Shown one piece after another: positions 10,520 through 19,351 of a DNA stretch of 64,000 bases. Within the stretch, counting starts at the first letter, position 1; every line of letters starts with the position of its first letter. The notes under the pieces are model-generated. The model was given only the letters and a program-made list of their open reading frames with translations, ran no database searches and was not told the origin of the DNA. Both the position numbers and the translations under genes were made by a program. Source of the stretch: Flavobacterium urocaniciphilum (GTDB lineage Bacteria; Bacteroidota; Bacteroidia; Flavobacteriales; Flavobacteriaceae); contig NZ_FOEI01000002.1 in the NCBI RefSeq assembly GCF_900110615.1, positions 310,001-374,000 on the forward strand, in the 5' to 3' direction.

Positions 10520-10548
10520 AATTTTAGATTTACGATTTTAGATTTACG
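10520..10548. repeat. Two-copy 14-bp tandem repeat after groEL
   Basis: ATTTTAGATTTACG occurs twice in a row directly downstream of the groEL stop and before the terminator. It is probably a slippage product. Confidence 0.4.
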
Positions 10549-10552
10549 AATA

Positions 10553-10592
10553 AAAAAAATCCGTCTTGAAATTTTCTTGACGGATTTTTTAT
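10553..10592. terminator. Bidirectional terminator between groEL and the TonB receptor gene
   Basis: An A-rich left arm with AAATCCGTC and a right arm GACGGATTTTTT form a hairpin with runs on both sides. It lies between convergent genes and can serve both strands. Confidence 0.85.
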
Positions 10593-10606
10593 TTGGATTT
10601 ATTTTT

Positions 10607-12895
10607 TTAGAAATTCTTCTTAGCGCTAATGCAAACGTTTAAACCAGGTTCGGAAATATTAAATTGTCTGAATCTCGACATATGATTGACATATTCTTTG
10701 TCTAATACATTATTTGCCGTTAACGTAAAATCAATCTTTTTGTAAGTTGTAAATACTCCAATATTTAATATAGAATATCCCTTCGTTTTTAACTCGTTTT
10801 CTTCAATTTTATTTTGATCGAATGTAGAAGCTAAATTAATACTGAATGATGATTTAGTGAATTTCCCAAAATCATTCATATTCAAATAAAATGTATTCGA
10901 AAGTTTTGTAGGCGTCATCATTGGTAAGTATGAATTATTGTCTGTTCTTTTACCTTCTAAAGTTGCGTATTTAGTTTCAAATCGGAACCATTTCAAATGA
11001 ACTGGGTGAATATCTAATCGAACTTCTCCACCTGTTAACTCTGCATCAGACTGGTAGAATTTATATTCTGGTACCATATCTGTTGGGTTGGTATTGTTTG
11101 GGACCATATTTCCTGTTGCCGCAATATAAATGTAATTGTTTACACGATTGGTAAAGAAAGAAGTTTCAAAAGTTATCGAAGGTTTAGCATAAGTTACATT
11201 GAAATCAAATTGATTGTTATGTTCTTTTTCAAAATTAGCATTACCCGTTTCAAATCGTCTCGATTCTAATTTGTATCCGTTAGAAGTTAATTCGTTTAAA
11301 TTTGGAGAGCGGTAACCCGTTGCAAAACTTGTTCTGAAGGTTAAATCTTTTAATACAGTATATGCTAAACCAAAAGAAGAACTTATGTTGTTATATGATC
11401 TAGAAATTTCTGGAATGGTATAATTCATGCCGTTTGTCATTTCAGTGTCAAGTTTTCTGGAATCATATCGAGTTCCTATTGTGAAATTGAAATCATTAAA
11501 ATCAAATTTACTTACAGCAAACAATCCGAAATCATTAATTTTCGCATTTGGAATTAAAACTGTCGCCGCTTCGTTATTATTTTTATTGTTTTGAAGCATT
11601 CCTTGAGTTCCAATAATGGTAGAAAATCTATTCCATTTTGGAGTGTACCATTTTACATTATACGTAACGCTTTGTAACGTCATATCTACATAACGATAGC
11701 CTTTTTTAACTCCAGTTAATTCTTCATTTTCAGAACGGTGATTGTTTTGATAGCCCAGAACCACATCAAATTTAGATTTACCTGTTAAAAATGTTGATGA
11801 AGATGTAATTCTATTATCAACAACCGCATGAAAAGGTGCTTCAATTTCAAATGGGTATTTTTCTTTTTCGATATCGGTATTGATAATTTCTCCATTTGGG
11901 CCAAAAACAATGTCTTTTCCATCTAAAATTCCGAAAAAAGCTTGATTAAAGGTGTAAGATAAATTTGTTGAACCCCATTTTCTGTCTGTTCCAATATACG
12001 CTTTTGCGCCATATTCCAATAAACGTGTATTGGGTACTCTAAACGATTGATTGTCTATGAAATAATCGGAATATAATTTTCCTAATCCGCTAAATCCCCA
12101 ATTATATTTTTCTTTAGCTCCATCTACATTAGCTAATGCTCTCCAGCCTAAATTATTACTCGACATAGAGGTAAAAGCTGATGATTTAATAGTTCCTACT
12201 GCTGCTGGTTTCGATTTTATGAAATTCACAACTCCGCCCATTGCTTCCGGTCCAAATAATAAACTTTCCGGTCCTTTAATAACTTCAATTCGGTCTAAAC
12301 CATTTTCATTCACTCCAATTCCGTGTTCGTCGTCCCATTGTTGTGTTTCAAATCGAACACCATCTATAACTGTTAAAACTCTATTGCTCGATAATCCTCT
12401 AATTACAGGTCTGGAAATTAACGTTCCGGTAGTTGTAGCATCAACACCAGGGATTTTATTTAAAACATCCATCACACTAAAACCTCCATACTTTTGAATA
12501 TCATTACTGTTTGCAACATCTACTTTAAAAGTGTTTTGTTGTTGTTTGTTTTCAAAGGCATTAGTTACTACAACCTCATTAATTTCAATTGTTTGAGTTT
12601 TTAAAATTACATCAATAGTAATGGTTGGTTCATTCTTTTTGATCAAAATTTCTTTAATTACGGTTTCGTAGCCTAAATGAGAAAATTGTAATTTAATTTG
12701 TCCTTTTGCTTTAATGTTAAAGTTGTAATTGCCCATTTCGTCAGTAATAACCCCTTTGTTTAATTCGTTAATAAAAACAAATGTGTTCGGAATAGGGTTG
12801 TTGGTTGTTTCTTCTTTTACTGTTCCTGAAATGGTGTTTTGTGCAAATGAAAATGTGCAACAAAAAAAGATGACAAGTTTTAAATAAAGTTTCAT
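10607..12895 (-). CDS. TonB-dependent outer-membrane receptor
   Basis: 762 residues. A signal peptide (MKLYLKLVIFFCCTFSFAQ) is followed by a carboxypeptidase-regulatory-like domain (about 22-110, GTVKEETTNNPIPNTFVFI), then a plug domain (about 115-235, SRPVIRGLSSNRVLTVIDGVR, FGPEAMGGVVNFI) and a 22-strand barrel to the C-terminus, which ends in phenylalanine (AKKNF) as expected for BAM substrates. The plug has QQWDDEHG, a motif I associate with a subset of metal-related receptors, but the substrate cannot be read from the sequence. There is no SusD partner. It follows the DUF2490 gene with a 1-bp gap, so the two are one operon. Confidence 0.92.
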   Translation of the reverse strand: MKLYLKLVIFFCCTFSFAQNTISGTVKEETTNNPIPNTFVFINELNKGVITDEMGNYNFNIKAKGQIKLQFSHLGYETVIKEILIKKNEPTITIDVILKTQTIEINEVVVTNAFENKQQQNTFKVDVANSNDIQKYGGFSVMDVLNKIPGVDATTTGTLISRPVIRGLSSNRVLTVIDGVRFETQQWDDEHGIGVNENGLDRIEVIKGPESLLFGPEAMGGVVNFIKSKPAAVGTIKSSAFTSMSSNNLGWRALANVDGAKEKYNWGFSGLGKLYSDYFIDNQSFRVPNTRLLEYGAKAYIGTDRKWGSTNLSYTFNQAFFGILDGKDIVFGPNGEIINTDIEKEKYPFEIEAPFHAVVDNRITSSSTFLTGKSKFDVVLGYQNNHRSENEELTGVKKGYRYVDMTLQSVTYNVKWYTPKWNRFSTIIGTQGMLQNNKNNNEAATVLIPNAKINDFGLFAVSKFDFNDFNFTIGTRYDSRKLDTEMTNGMNYTIPEISRSYNNISSSFGLAYTVLKDLTFRTSFATGYRSPNLNELTSNGYKLESRRFETGNANFEKEHNNQFDFNVTYAKPSITFETSFFTNRVNNYIYIAATGNMVPNNTNPTDMVPEYKFYQSDAELTGGEVRLDIHPVHLKWFRFETKYATLEGKRTDNNSYLPMMTPTKLSNTFYLNMNDFGKFTKSSFSINLASTFDQNKIEENELKTKGYSILNIGVFTTYKKIDFTLTANNVLDKEYVNHMSRFRQFNISEPGLNVCISAKKNF

Positions 12896-12896
12896 T

Positions 12897-13661
12897 TTAG
12901 TTTTGAGGTTTTGGTTTGTTTGAGGTATAATTTAAGTTATGGGTTATGCTTAATGAGATAATATGATTCATAGTGTCGTTGCCTGAACTAGAGGTAATAA
13001 AATGGTTTAGATAACCAATTTCTAATCTTATTGTGTCTTCGTAATTAATTCCAAATCCAACTAAAAATCTGTTTTGATCAAAGAAATTAGAATTAATTTT
13101 ATTATCAGCTAAGTTGAAAAATAATTCATCTTGTAAAATAGCATAGGTTTTATTTCTGTCGTTATTGAATTTGAAAAGATGAAAAGTGTTTCTGTTTAGA
13201 TATCTCAATCTATTTTGATAATTTGTAGCTTCTACAACTACTTCATCGTCTACATTTAAAATTATATTGTCAACAAATCGTTGTTCCAATCTAAATCTAT
13301 GTAACATAACATTTAAATCATTAGCCCAATTATGATTGAATTGAATTTGTTCCCAAGCTCTATTTTCTGTAAAAAATTCGTTTACTGATGGTTTAAAAGT
13401 TTTAATTAATCCGTATCCGGTTGTAAAAGTTGTGTTTTTATTTAAATAATAAATTCCGCCAATTCGAAATAAATTTTGGTTGTTTTGTTCAAATTTAGAA
13501 TCGCCTCTAAATTGGAATTCTAAATAAATGCCAAATTGATTGCTTAATTTATATTGCCCCGTATAAGCTCCCCAAAGCGCCTGTCTATGGATTGTTTTTT
13601 GTGAAAATAATTGCGCAACTAAAAAAAGTGAACCTAAAATCAATCTGTATTTTAAAGACAT
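12897..13661 (-). CDS. DUF2490 outer-membrane beta-barrel protein
   Basis: 254 residues with a signal peptide (about 1-20, ending LFSQ). The mature part alternates aromatic and polar residues, as in a small outer-membrane barrel (LWGAYTGQYKLSNQFGIYLEFQFRGD, LFRIGGIYYLNKNTTFTTGYG, FRLEQRFVDN). This is the DUF2490 pattern. The function of the family is not known. It is the upstream partner of the TonB receptor, so a supporting role in the same uptake step is a fair inference. Confidence 0.8.
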   Translation of the reverse strand: MSLKYRLILGSLFLVAQLFSQKTIHRQALWGAYTGQYKLSNQFGIYLEFQFRGDSKFEQNNQNLFRIGGIYYLNKNTTFTTGYGLIKTFKPSVNEFFTENRAWEQIQFNHNWANDLNVMLHRFRLEQRFVDNIILNVDDEVVVEATNYQNRLRYLNRNTFHLFKFNNDRNKTYAILQDELFFNLADNKINSNFFDQNRFLVGFGINYEDTIRLEIGYLNHFITSSSGNDTMNHIISLSITHNLNYTSNKPKPQN

Positions 13662-13751
13662 TTTTTTGAGAATTTATTTAATTTAATAAGGTCTAAAATT
13701 ACTACTTTCAGATTTAATAAGCGTAATAAAATATTTTTTTTCATTATTTAC

Positions 13752-13781
13752 TTGTGGAAATCAAAAAAGGTTGTATATTTG
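13752..13781 (+). promoter_or_regulatory. Promoter of the initiator tRNA gene
   Basis: TTG at 13752-13754, a 19-nt gap, and TATATTTG at 13774-13781: an exact match to the Bacteroidetes consensus. Transcription would start about 57 nt before the tRNA. Confidence 0.75.
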
Positions 13782-13844
13782 CACTCGCATTAAGGAAGAA
13801 GATTTAGCCTTAATTAAAATTGAAATTCTGATTTAAAAATATAT

Positions 13845-13917
13845 CGCGGGATAGAGCAGTAGGCAGCTCGTCGGGCTCATAACCCGAAGGTCACAGGTTC
13901 GAGTCCTGTTCCCGCTA
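13845..13917 (+). tRNA. tRNA-fMet (initiator), anticodon CAT
   Basis: 73 nt with a complete cloverleaf. Acceptor arm CGCGGGA pairs with TCCCGCT except for a C1-T72 mismatch, which is the hallmark of bacterial initiator tRNAs. The anticodon stem has the three G-C pairs (CGGG/CCCG) around loop CTCATAA, and the D stem has A11-T24. The T arm reads CACAGGTTCGAGTCCTGT. The 3' CCA is not encoded: after the discriminator A the genome reads CTA, so CCA must be added by nucleotidyltransferase. Confidence 0.97.
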
Positions 13918-13920
13918 CTA

Positions 13921-13952
13921 AGAAGCCATTCAGAAATGAATGGCTTTTTTTA
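13921..13952 (+). terminator. Terminator after tRNA-fMet
   Basis: AAGCCATTCA (13923-13932) pairs with TGAATGGCTT (13937-13946) around a 4-nt loop, followed by a T run. Confidence 0.9.
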
Positions 13953-14026
13953 TGCAATTAACTCAGGTTCAATTATTTAACTTTAAATTAATAGTTATTT
14001 CTTAGGTTTAAGAAAATAAAAAACAC

Positions 14027-14034
14027 TACTTTTG
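14027..14034 (+). promoter_or_regulatory. -7 box for the KTSC gene
   Basis: TACTTTTG, an exact TAnnTTTG box, 20 nt before the ATG at 14055. The -33 region reads TTAGG rather than TTG. Confidence 0.5.
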
Positions 14035-14054
14035 CACCTTTATTTTTTGAAATT

Positions 14055-14507
14055 ATGAACATGAAAAAAATTGTTGAGTACAGAAAACTACTTAACGTTA
14101 CTAAAACTGCCACTTTAAAAGAGTTAAAAACAATCTACAGAAACAGTATGAAGGAAGATCATCCTGATACTATTGCTGATCCAGTTGAACGTTTAGCGGC
14201 TGAAGAAAGAAGTAAAAACATCATTGAGGCATACCACTTTTTAGTAAGTATTGCTCCTGAAACTCAAGAAAAAGTAAAAGAAGCATACGAAATCACTACT
14301 AAAACATCTAATATTTTAGATTTTTGGATGGATAACGGAGTCTTATATATCAACTTTTTAGATGGTAGTGAGTTTGAATATTTCGGTGTTCCAAAAAATA
14401 CATACATTAAAATGGTAAATGCAGAATCGCCAAGTCGTTTTGCACGTCGTCATATTTACAATGAATTTTTATATAGAAGTGCAAGCAAATTAGTAGCTGC
14501 AGAATAA
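14055..14507 (+). CDS. DnaJ-like/KTSC-domain protein
   Basis: 150 residues. The N-terminal half looks like a J-domain (YRKLLNVTKTATLKELKTIYRNSMKEDHPD) with a preserved HPD motif at residues 36-38. The C-terminal half (about 90-145) is a KTSC domain (VLYINFLDGSEFEYFGVPKNTY, then SPSRFARRHIYNEF). A J-domain with HPD would stimulate an Hsp70 (DnaK) ATPase; the KTSC domain has no firm role. Its own promoter and its own terminator flank it, so it is monocistronic. The combination suggests a small DnaK adaptor, which is inference. Confidence 0.8.
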   Translation: MNMKKIVEYRKLLNVTKTATLKELKTIYRNSMKEDHPDTIADPVERLAAEERSKNIIEAYHFLVSIAPETQEKVKEAYEITTKTSNILDFWMDNGVLYINFLDGSEFEYFGVPKNTYIKMVNAESPSRFARRHIYNEFLYRSASKLVAAE

Positions 14508-14527
14508 TCTTTTAAATAATATAGTAT

Positions 14528-14557
14528 AAAAGCCATTCTGAAAGGAGTGGCTTTTTT
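14528..14557 (+). terminator. Terminator after the KTSC gene
   Basis: AAAAGCCATTC pairs with GAGTGGCTTTT (one G-T wobble), followed by T residues. Its right edge is only a few bases from the era -7 box. Confidence 0.8.
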
Positions 14558-14560
14558 ATG

Positions 14561-14568
14561 TACCTTTG
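14561..14568 (+). promoter_or_regulatory. -7 box for era (decides its start)
   Basis: TACCTTTG, an exact TAnnTTTG box. A TTG codon in frame with era lies inside this box (14566-14568), so it cannot be the start. Transcription would begin about 14574, only some 10 nt before the ATG at 14584. Confidence 0.6.
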
Positions 14569-14583
14569 CAAAAAAATAAATTT

Positions 14584-15468
14584 ATGTCGCATAAAGCAGG
14601 TTTTGTAAACATAATAGGTAACCCAAACGTAGGTAAGTCAACTTTAATGAATGCTATGGTTGGTGAGAAGTTGTCTATTATCACAAGTAAAGCACAAACA
14701 ACTCGTCACAGAATTTTCGGAATTGTAAATGATGAAAATTACCAAATAGTATTTTCAGATACTCCTGGAATTATAAAGCCAGCCTATGATTTACAAACCA
14801 GCATGATGGATTTTGTAAAAAGTGCGTTTTCTGATGCCGACATATTAATTTACATGGTAGAAATTGGTGAAAAGGAATTAAAAGATGAAGAATTTTTCAA
14901 TAAAATTATTCATGCTAAAATTCCGGTTTTATTGTTATTGAATAAAATCGATAAATCGAACCAAGAATTATTAGAAGAACAAGTGCAAGCTTGGCAAGCA
15001 AAAGTTCCGAATGCAGAAATTTTTCCAATTTCAGCATTAGAGAATTTTAATGTTCAAGAAGTATTAAATAGAATAGTGGAGTTATTACCAGTTTCTCCAC
15101 CGTATTATCCAAAAGATGCTTTAACTGATAAACCAGAACGTTTTTTCGTAAATGAAACGATTCGTGAAAAAATCTTATTAAACTACGATAAGGAAATTCC
15201 ATATGCTGTTGAAGTTGAAACGGAAGAGTTTAAGGAAGAAGAAAACATCATCCGAATTAAATCGGTGATTATGGTAGAACGTGATACTCAAAAAGGAATA
15301 ATCATTGGACACAAAGGTGCAGCGCTGAAAAAAGTAGGAATGCAAGCACGTGCCGATTTAGAATTGTTTTTTGATAAGCAAATTCACATCGAAATTTTCG
15401 TAAAAGTGAATAAAGATTGGAGAAACAACGCGTTTCAATTGAGAAGATTCGGATACAATCAAAAGTAG
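14584..15468 (+). CDS. era: GTPase Era
   Basis: 294 residues from the ATG at 14584. Era binds the 3' end of 16S rRNA and acts in assembly of the 30S subunit. The G domain shows G1 GNPNVGKS (12-19), the switch region with TTRHRIFGI, G3 DTPG, and G4 NKID. A C-terminal KH domain (about 200-290) has the loop GIIIGHKGAALKKVG. The length equals the family norm (about 300). The upstream in-frame TTG lies in the promoter box and is rejected. The message would be almost leaderless. It is followed by a structured dispersed repeat and then by der. Confidence 0.97.
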   Translation: MSHKAGFVNIIGNPNVGKSTLMNAMVGEKLSIITSKAQTTRHRIFGIVNDENYQIVFSDTPGIIKPAYDLQTSMMDFVKSAFSDADILIYMVEIGEKELKDEEFFNKIIHAKIPVLLLLNKIDKSNQELLEEQVQAWQAKVPNAEIFPISALENFNVQEVLNRIVELLPVSPPYYPKDALTDKPERFFVNETIREKILLNYDKEIPYAVEVETEEFKEEENIIRIKSVIMVERDTQKGIIIGHKGAALKKVGMQARADLELFFDKQIHIEIFVKVNKDWRNNAFQLRRFGYNQK

Positions 15469-15526
15469 TTACTAGTAATTAGTGAAAAGTAAATAGTAAA
15501 AGTGATTTGAAAAAAGCAGCTGTAAT

Positions 15527-15573
15527 CTAGCCCCGATTGGAAGAAGCTACCTTGTAGCCTGGAAAGCGGGAAA
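15527..15573. repeat. Structured dispersed repeat between era and der (short copy)
   Basis: CCCCGATTGG, a hairpin GCTAC-CTT-GTAGC (15546-15558) and GGAAAGCGGGAA. It aligns with the repeat at 43152-43249 (GAT, GG, AG, CTACC, TGTAG, G, A, AGC in the same order). CCCG at 15532-15535 can pair with CGGG at 15567-15570. From memory, intergenic elements of this type are common in Flavobacterium genomes. Confidence 0.6.
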
Positions 15574-15620
15574 GTCAGTGTTTTGAAATACAAAATATCG
15601 GCTTCTAAAAATAAAAAACG

Positions 15621-15628
15621 TACTTTTG
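15621..15628 (+). promoter_or_regulatory. -7 box for der (decides its start)
   Basis: TACTTTTG, an exact box 17 nt before the ATG at 15646. An earlier in-frame start (15583) would lie upstream of the transcription start and is rejected. Confidence 0.55.
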
Positions 15629-15645
15629 CACAAAATATAAGAATA

Positions 15646-16956
15646 ATGAACAATATCGTAGCCATAGTAGGAAGACCAAATGTAGGAAAATCTACTTTTT
15701 TTAATCGTTTAATTCAACGTCGTGATGCCATAGTTGACTCTGTGAGCGGAGTAACTCGTGATAGAAACTACGGAAAAAGTGAGTGGAATGGAAAAGAATT
15801 TTCTGTTATTGATACGGGTGGATATATTAAAGGTTCCGACGATATTTTTGAAGGAGAAATTCGTAAACAAGTAGAATTAGCTATTGATGAAGCTGATGCT
15901 ATTATGTTTATGGTTGATGTAGAAGAAGGAATTACTCCAATGGACGAAGAAGTTGCAAAACTTTTACGTAAAGTTACCAAGCCAGTTATTTTGGTGGTAA
16001 ATAAAGTAGATAATTCGAAACGCCATACTGATGCATTAGAATTCTATAACTTAGGTTTAGGAGAATATTTTGCTATTGGTGGTATGAATGGAACAGGAAC
16101 AGGTGATTTATTAGATCATTTAGTAAAAGTGTTACCAGAATTACCAGAAGCTATTGAAGAAGAAAATCCGTTACCACGTTTTGCTGTAGTTGGTAGACCA
16201 AATGCAGGAAAATCATCTATTATCAACGCTTTAATTGGTGAAGATCGTTTCGTAGTTACAGATATTGCAGGAACTACTCGTGATGCTATTGATACCAAAT
16301 ACAATCGTTTCGGATTTGAATTCAATTTAATTGATACTGCTGGAATTAGAAGAAAAGCTAAAGTTAAAGAAGATTTAGAATTTTACTCGGTAATGCGATC
16401 GGTTCGCGCTATTGAACATTCTGATGTTTGTATTTTAGTTATTGATGCTACAAGAGGATTTGAAAGTCAGGATCAGAATATTTTCTGGTTAGCGGAAAAG
16501 AATAGAAAAGGAATCGTAATTTTAGTAAATAAATGGGATTTAATTGAAAAAGATACCATGACGTCTAAAGAATACGAAAACAGAATTCGTGAGCAAATTA
16601 AGCCGTTTACTGATGTTCCAATTATTTTCGTTTCGGCATTAGAAAAGCAACGTTTATTAAAAGGATTAGAAGCAGCAGTTGAAGTTTTTGAAAACAGAAA
16701 GCAACGTGTTGCGACCTCAAAATTCAACGAATTGATGTTGCCAATTATAGAGGCTTATCCGCCACCAGCATTAAAAGGTAAGTATGTGAAAATTAAATAT
16801 TGTATGCAATTACCAACGGCAATTCCTCAGTTTGTGTTTTTTGCTAATTTACCACAGTATATTAAAGATCCGTATAAACGTTTTATTGAAAATAAACTAA
16901 GAGAAAATTATAATTTTACTGGAGTTCCAATTGATATTTACTTCAGACAGAAATAG
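15646..16956 (+). CDS. der: Ribosome-assembly GTPase Der (EngA)
   Basis: 436 residues from the ATG at 15646, the usual length. Two tandem GTPase domains are visible: the first with GRPNVGKS (9-16), DTGG and NKVD, the second with GRPNAGKSS (about 182-190), [10 protein letters not shown] and NKWD. A C-terminal KH-like domain (about 350-436) follows. Der is needed for maturation of the 50S subunit. It has its own promoter box and a strong terminator, so it is separate from era despite the tandem order. Confidence 0.98.
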   Translation: MNNIVAIVGRPNVGKSTFFNRLIQRRDAIVDSVSGVTRDRNYGKSEWNGKEFSVIDTGGYIKGSDDIFEGEIRKQVELAIDEADAIMFMVDVEEGITPMDEEVAKLLRKVTKPVILVVNKVDNSKRHTDALEFYNLGLGEYFAIGGMNGTGTGDLLDHLVKVLPELPEAIEEENPLPRFAVVGRPNAGKSSIINALIGEDRFVVTDIAGTTRDAIDTKYNRFGFEFNLIDTAGIRRKAKVKEDLEFYSVMRSVRAIEHSDVCILVIDATRGFESQDQNIFWLAEKNRKGIVILVNKWDLIEKDTMTSKEYENRIREQIKPFTDVPIIFVSALEKQRLLKGLEAAVEVFENRKQRVATSKFNELMLPIIEAYPPPALKGKYVKIKYCMQLPTAIPQFVFFANLPQYIKDPYKRFIENKLRENYNFTGVPIDIYFRQK

Positions 16957-16966
16957 TTATAAAAAT

Positions 16967-16999
16967 AAAAAACCCGATAAGCAATTATCGGGTTTTTTG
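16967..16999. terminator. Terminator between der and the TPM gene
   Basis: AACCCGATAA pairs with TTATCGGGTT around GCAA, with A and T runs on both sides. It sits between convergent genes. Confidence 0.9.
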
Positions 17000-17048
17000 T
17001 TTATGTTTTTATAGACTGAATACTAAATACTGCGACTGATTACTGAAT

Positions 17049-17864
17049 TTACCAACTTCCTCCAGCTCCACCACCAGAGAATCCTCCGCCGCCAAAGCCA
17101 CCTCCGAATCCTCCGCCAGAAGAACCACCTCCGAATCCACCACCAAAACTACCGCCGCCAAAACCGCCTCCGCGACCCATTCGGCTTAAAATAATGATGT
17201 CTCCTAAATCCGGTCCTCCAAAGCCACCTGAATTACTACCGTTTCCTTTGTTTTTAGATGCAATGGTAAGGAAAATGATAATGAATACTATGATTAATAT
17301 TATAGGTAAAATTCCGGGTCCGTCACTTTTTCTTTCACCTTTGTATTTTCCTTTTAAAACTTGAAAAATAGCATCAGTTCCTTTGTCTAATCCTTGATAA
17401 TAACTTCCTGCTTTAAATTCTGGTATGATGATGTTTCTAATGATTTCACCATTAATACCGGCTGTTAATCTTTCTTCTACACCATAACCAGGTGCAATCC
17501 ATATTTTTCGGTCGTTTTTAGAAAGTAAAATCAGAATACCATTATCTTCTTTTTCTTGTCCAATTCCCCATTCATGAGCCCATTTTGGTGTTAAAATTCC
17601 GATGTCTTCATTGTTTAAATCTTCAATAGAAATGAAAACAATTTGAGTTGAGGTACTATCCGAATATTGAATAAGTTTCGATTCTAATTGCTTTGCTTCA
17701 CTATCGCTTAATGCTTTAGCATAATCGTATACAGAAGTCTGAAAACTTGGTTTTTTAGGAATTGTAAATTGACCTAAAGCAATAGAAGTAAAAAGTAAGG
17801 CTGTAATGAAATAGAATACTTTAAAAGCATCTATTTTCATGTTTTTAACGACTAATGTTTTCAT
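17049..17864 (-). CDS. TPM-domain (YgcG-like) membrane protein
   Basis: 271 residues from the ATG at 17864, 1 bp after the upstream TPM gene; an ATG eight codons later gives a more compact signal peptide (MKIDAFKVFYFITALLFTSIALGQ) and is an alternative. The mature N-terminal domain is a TPM fold (SVYDYAKALSDSEAKQLESKL, TQIVFISIEDLNNEDI, GILILLSKNDRKIWIAPGYGVEERLTAG). A membrane helix (about 186-207, GILPIILIIVFIIIFLTIA) and a glycine/serine/phenylalanine-rich tail (GGFGGGSFGGGFGGG pattern) end the protein. Function is not settled in this family. It is the last gene of a lemA-TPM-TPM operon that is common in Bacteroidota. Confidence 0.88.
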   Translation of the reverse strand: MKTLVVKNMKIDAFKVFYFITALLFTSIALGQFTIPKKPSFQTSVYDYAKALSDSEAKQLESKLIQYSDSTSTQIVFISIEDLNNEDIGILTPKWAHEWGIGQEKEDNGILILLSKNDRKIWIAPGYGVEERLTAGINGEIIRNIIIPEFKAGSYYQGLDKGTDAIFQVLKGKYKGERKSDGPGILPIILIIVFIIIFLTIASKNKGNGSNSGGFGGPDLGDIIILSRMGRGGGFGGGSFGGGFGGGSSGGGFGGGFGGGGFSGGGAGGSW

Positions 17865-17865
17865 C

Positions 17866-18306
17866 TTAATTTCTTGAAATTTCGTTAGACAATTCATTAG
17901 TGTCGTTTTCGTGATCGTAAGGGAAGTATTTTTTTAAACGTTCACCAGCTCTTAAAATTCCATTTATGAGTCCGAGTTTAAATTCTCCTTTTTTAAAATG
18001 TGAAATCACAAGGTCTTTTGTGCAATCCCAGAAATCATCTTCAACTAATTTGTCAATTCCCTGATCGCCAATAATTGCAAAACTTTTGGTTTGCATACAA
18101 ATGTAGAAAAGTACTCCGTTTTTTAATTCAGTTGCATCCATTTTAAGGATATGAAAAACCTCCTGTGCTCTTTCAACAGGAGGTTTAGTATTGTTTTCTT
18201 CAATGTGCACACGGATTTCTCCAGAAGTATTTTTTTCTGCTTCTACAATAGCTTGAACAATTTCTTGTTCTTCTGCTTTAGTTAAAAAATCCTCAGTTTT
18301 CGACAT
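17866..18306 (-). CDS. TPM-domain protein, soluble form
   Basis: 146 residues, a single TPM domain without signal peptide (LTKAEEQEIVQAIVEAEKNTSGEIRVHIEENN, GVLFYICMQTKSFAIIGDQGIDKLV). It lacks the membrane helix and glycine-rich tail of its downstream neighbour. Its start overlaps the lemA stop by 1 bp (TAATG), so translation is probably coupled. Function unknown; position between lemA and the membrane TPM protein suggests that the three act together at the inner membrane. Confidence 0.85.
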   Translation of the reverse strand: MSKTEDFLTKAEEQEIVQAIVEAEKNTSGEIRVHIEENNTKPPVERAQEVFHILKMDATELKNGVLFYICMQTKSFAIIGDQGIDKLVEDDFWDCTKDLVISHFKKGEFKLGLINGILRAGERLKKYFPYDHENDTNELSNEISRN

Positions 18307-18914
18307 TATTTTTTATCTTCTTTATTGTCAAAATTAAAATTTACATCAACTGGTTTTTCAGCACCAGCTACAGCATCGAAGTATGGTTTCTCTTTGTAAT
18401 TTCCTAAGAATAAAGAGTTAGGGAATACTAAAATGTAATTGTTATATTTTTGTACAGATTCGTTAAATCTAGTACGAGCAGTTAAAATTTGATTTTCCGT
18501 ACTTGCCAATTCGTCTTGTAATTTTAAGAAGTTTTGGTTTGATTTTAAATCAGGATATTGCTCTACTGTAACTAATAATCTAGATAATGAACTGTTTAAG
18601 TTACCTTGTGCTTGATTAAATTGTGCTAACTGTTCTGGCGTAATATTTGTTGGGTCAATTTTTACAGAAGTTGCTTCAGAACGAGCTTTTATTACTGCTT
18701 CTAAAGTTGATTTTTCAAAATCTGCAGAACCTTGAACCGTTTTTACTAAGTTACCAATTAAGTCATTTCTTCTTTGATAAGTTGTTTCAACGTTACCCCA
18801 TTCTTTACTTACATCTTGATTTACACGTACAGCACCATTTTTAATGCTTATGAACCAAAAAAATAAAATTGCTAATACACCTAAAATAATAACAATCGGT
18901 AAATACTTTCTCAT
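18306..18914 (-). CDS. lemA: LemA family protein
   Basis: 202 residues with one N-terminal membrane helix (about 5-23, LPIVIILGVLAILFFWFIS) and a long helical periplasmic-type domain (NGAVRVNQDVSKEWGNVETTYQRRNDLIGNLVKTV, FNESVQKYNNYILVFPNSLF), the LemA signature. The molecular role of the family is unclear. It is first in the operon with two TPM genes. The region upstream (18915-19001) has no clear -7 box, so cotranscription with the MerR gene upstream is possible. Confidence 0.92.
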   Translation of the reverse strand: MRKYLPIVIILGVLAILFFWFISIKNGAVRVNQDVSKEWGNVETTYQRRNDLIGNLVKTVQGSADFEKSTLEAVIKARSEATSVKIDPTNITPEQLAQFNQAQGNLNSSLSRLLVTVEQYPDLKSNQNFLKLQDELASTENQILTARTRFNESVQKYNNYILVFPNSLFLGNYKEKPYFDAVAGAEKPVDVNFNFDNKEDKK

Positions 18915-19001
18915 AATTTTATAGTTTAAGTTAATTTATTTAGTTTTTAATTTTTTACTGTTAACTGTGACTCTGACATATCCAGAAACTTCGGGACTTA
19001 A

Positions 19002-19331
19002 TCAAAGTCCTTTTTTCATTTCTAATAATTGATTTTTAATCCCTTCTAATTTAGTGATGATTTCAAAATTATTTAAGGTTTTCTTTTTTCCTTCTTTTAA
19101 GTGTGTTTTTGCACCTTCTAAAGTGAAACCACGCTCTTTAACCAAATGGTAAATCATTTGTAACACTTTTACATCATCCGGACGAAACATTCTATCGCCT
19201 TTAGCATTCTTTTTAGGATTAATTTCGTCAAATTCTTTATCCCAAAAGCGTATCAAGGAAGCATTCACGTCAAAAGCTTTTGCTAATTCGCCAATACTAT
19301 AATATCTTTTTTCTGGTAAGTTTAATTGCAT
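19002..19331 (-). CDS. MerR-type HTH transcriptional regulator
   Basis: 109 residues. The N-terminal part is a MerR winged helix (RYYSIGELAKAFDVNASLIRFWDKEF, then GDRMFRPDDVKVLQMIYHLVKERGFTLEGAKTHL) and the rest is a short coiled coil. There is no effector domain and no cysteine cluster, so the signal it senses cannot be read. It lies 20 bp after the M23 peptidase gene, in one unit. Confidence 0.88.
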   Translation of the reverse strand: MQLNLPEKRYYSIGELAKAFDVNASLIRFWDKEFDEINPKKNAKGDRMFRPDDVKVLQMIYHLVKERGFTLEGAKTHLKEGKKKTLNNFEIITKLEGIKNQLLEMKKGL

Positions 19332-19351
19332 TATTCTATTATATTTTCAAA

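Noticed and set aside
14566-14568. TTG as start codon of era
   Set aside because: It is the last three bases of the TACCTTTG promoter box and lies upstream of the expected transcription start.
15583-15645. N-terminal extension of der
   Set aside because: It lies upstream of the TACTTTTG box; the family begins with [14 protein letters not shown], which follows the ATG at 15646.
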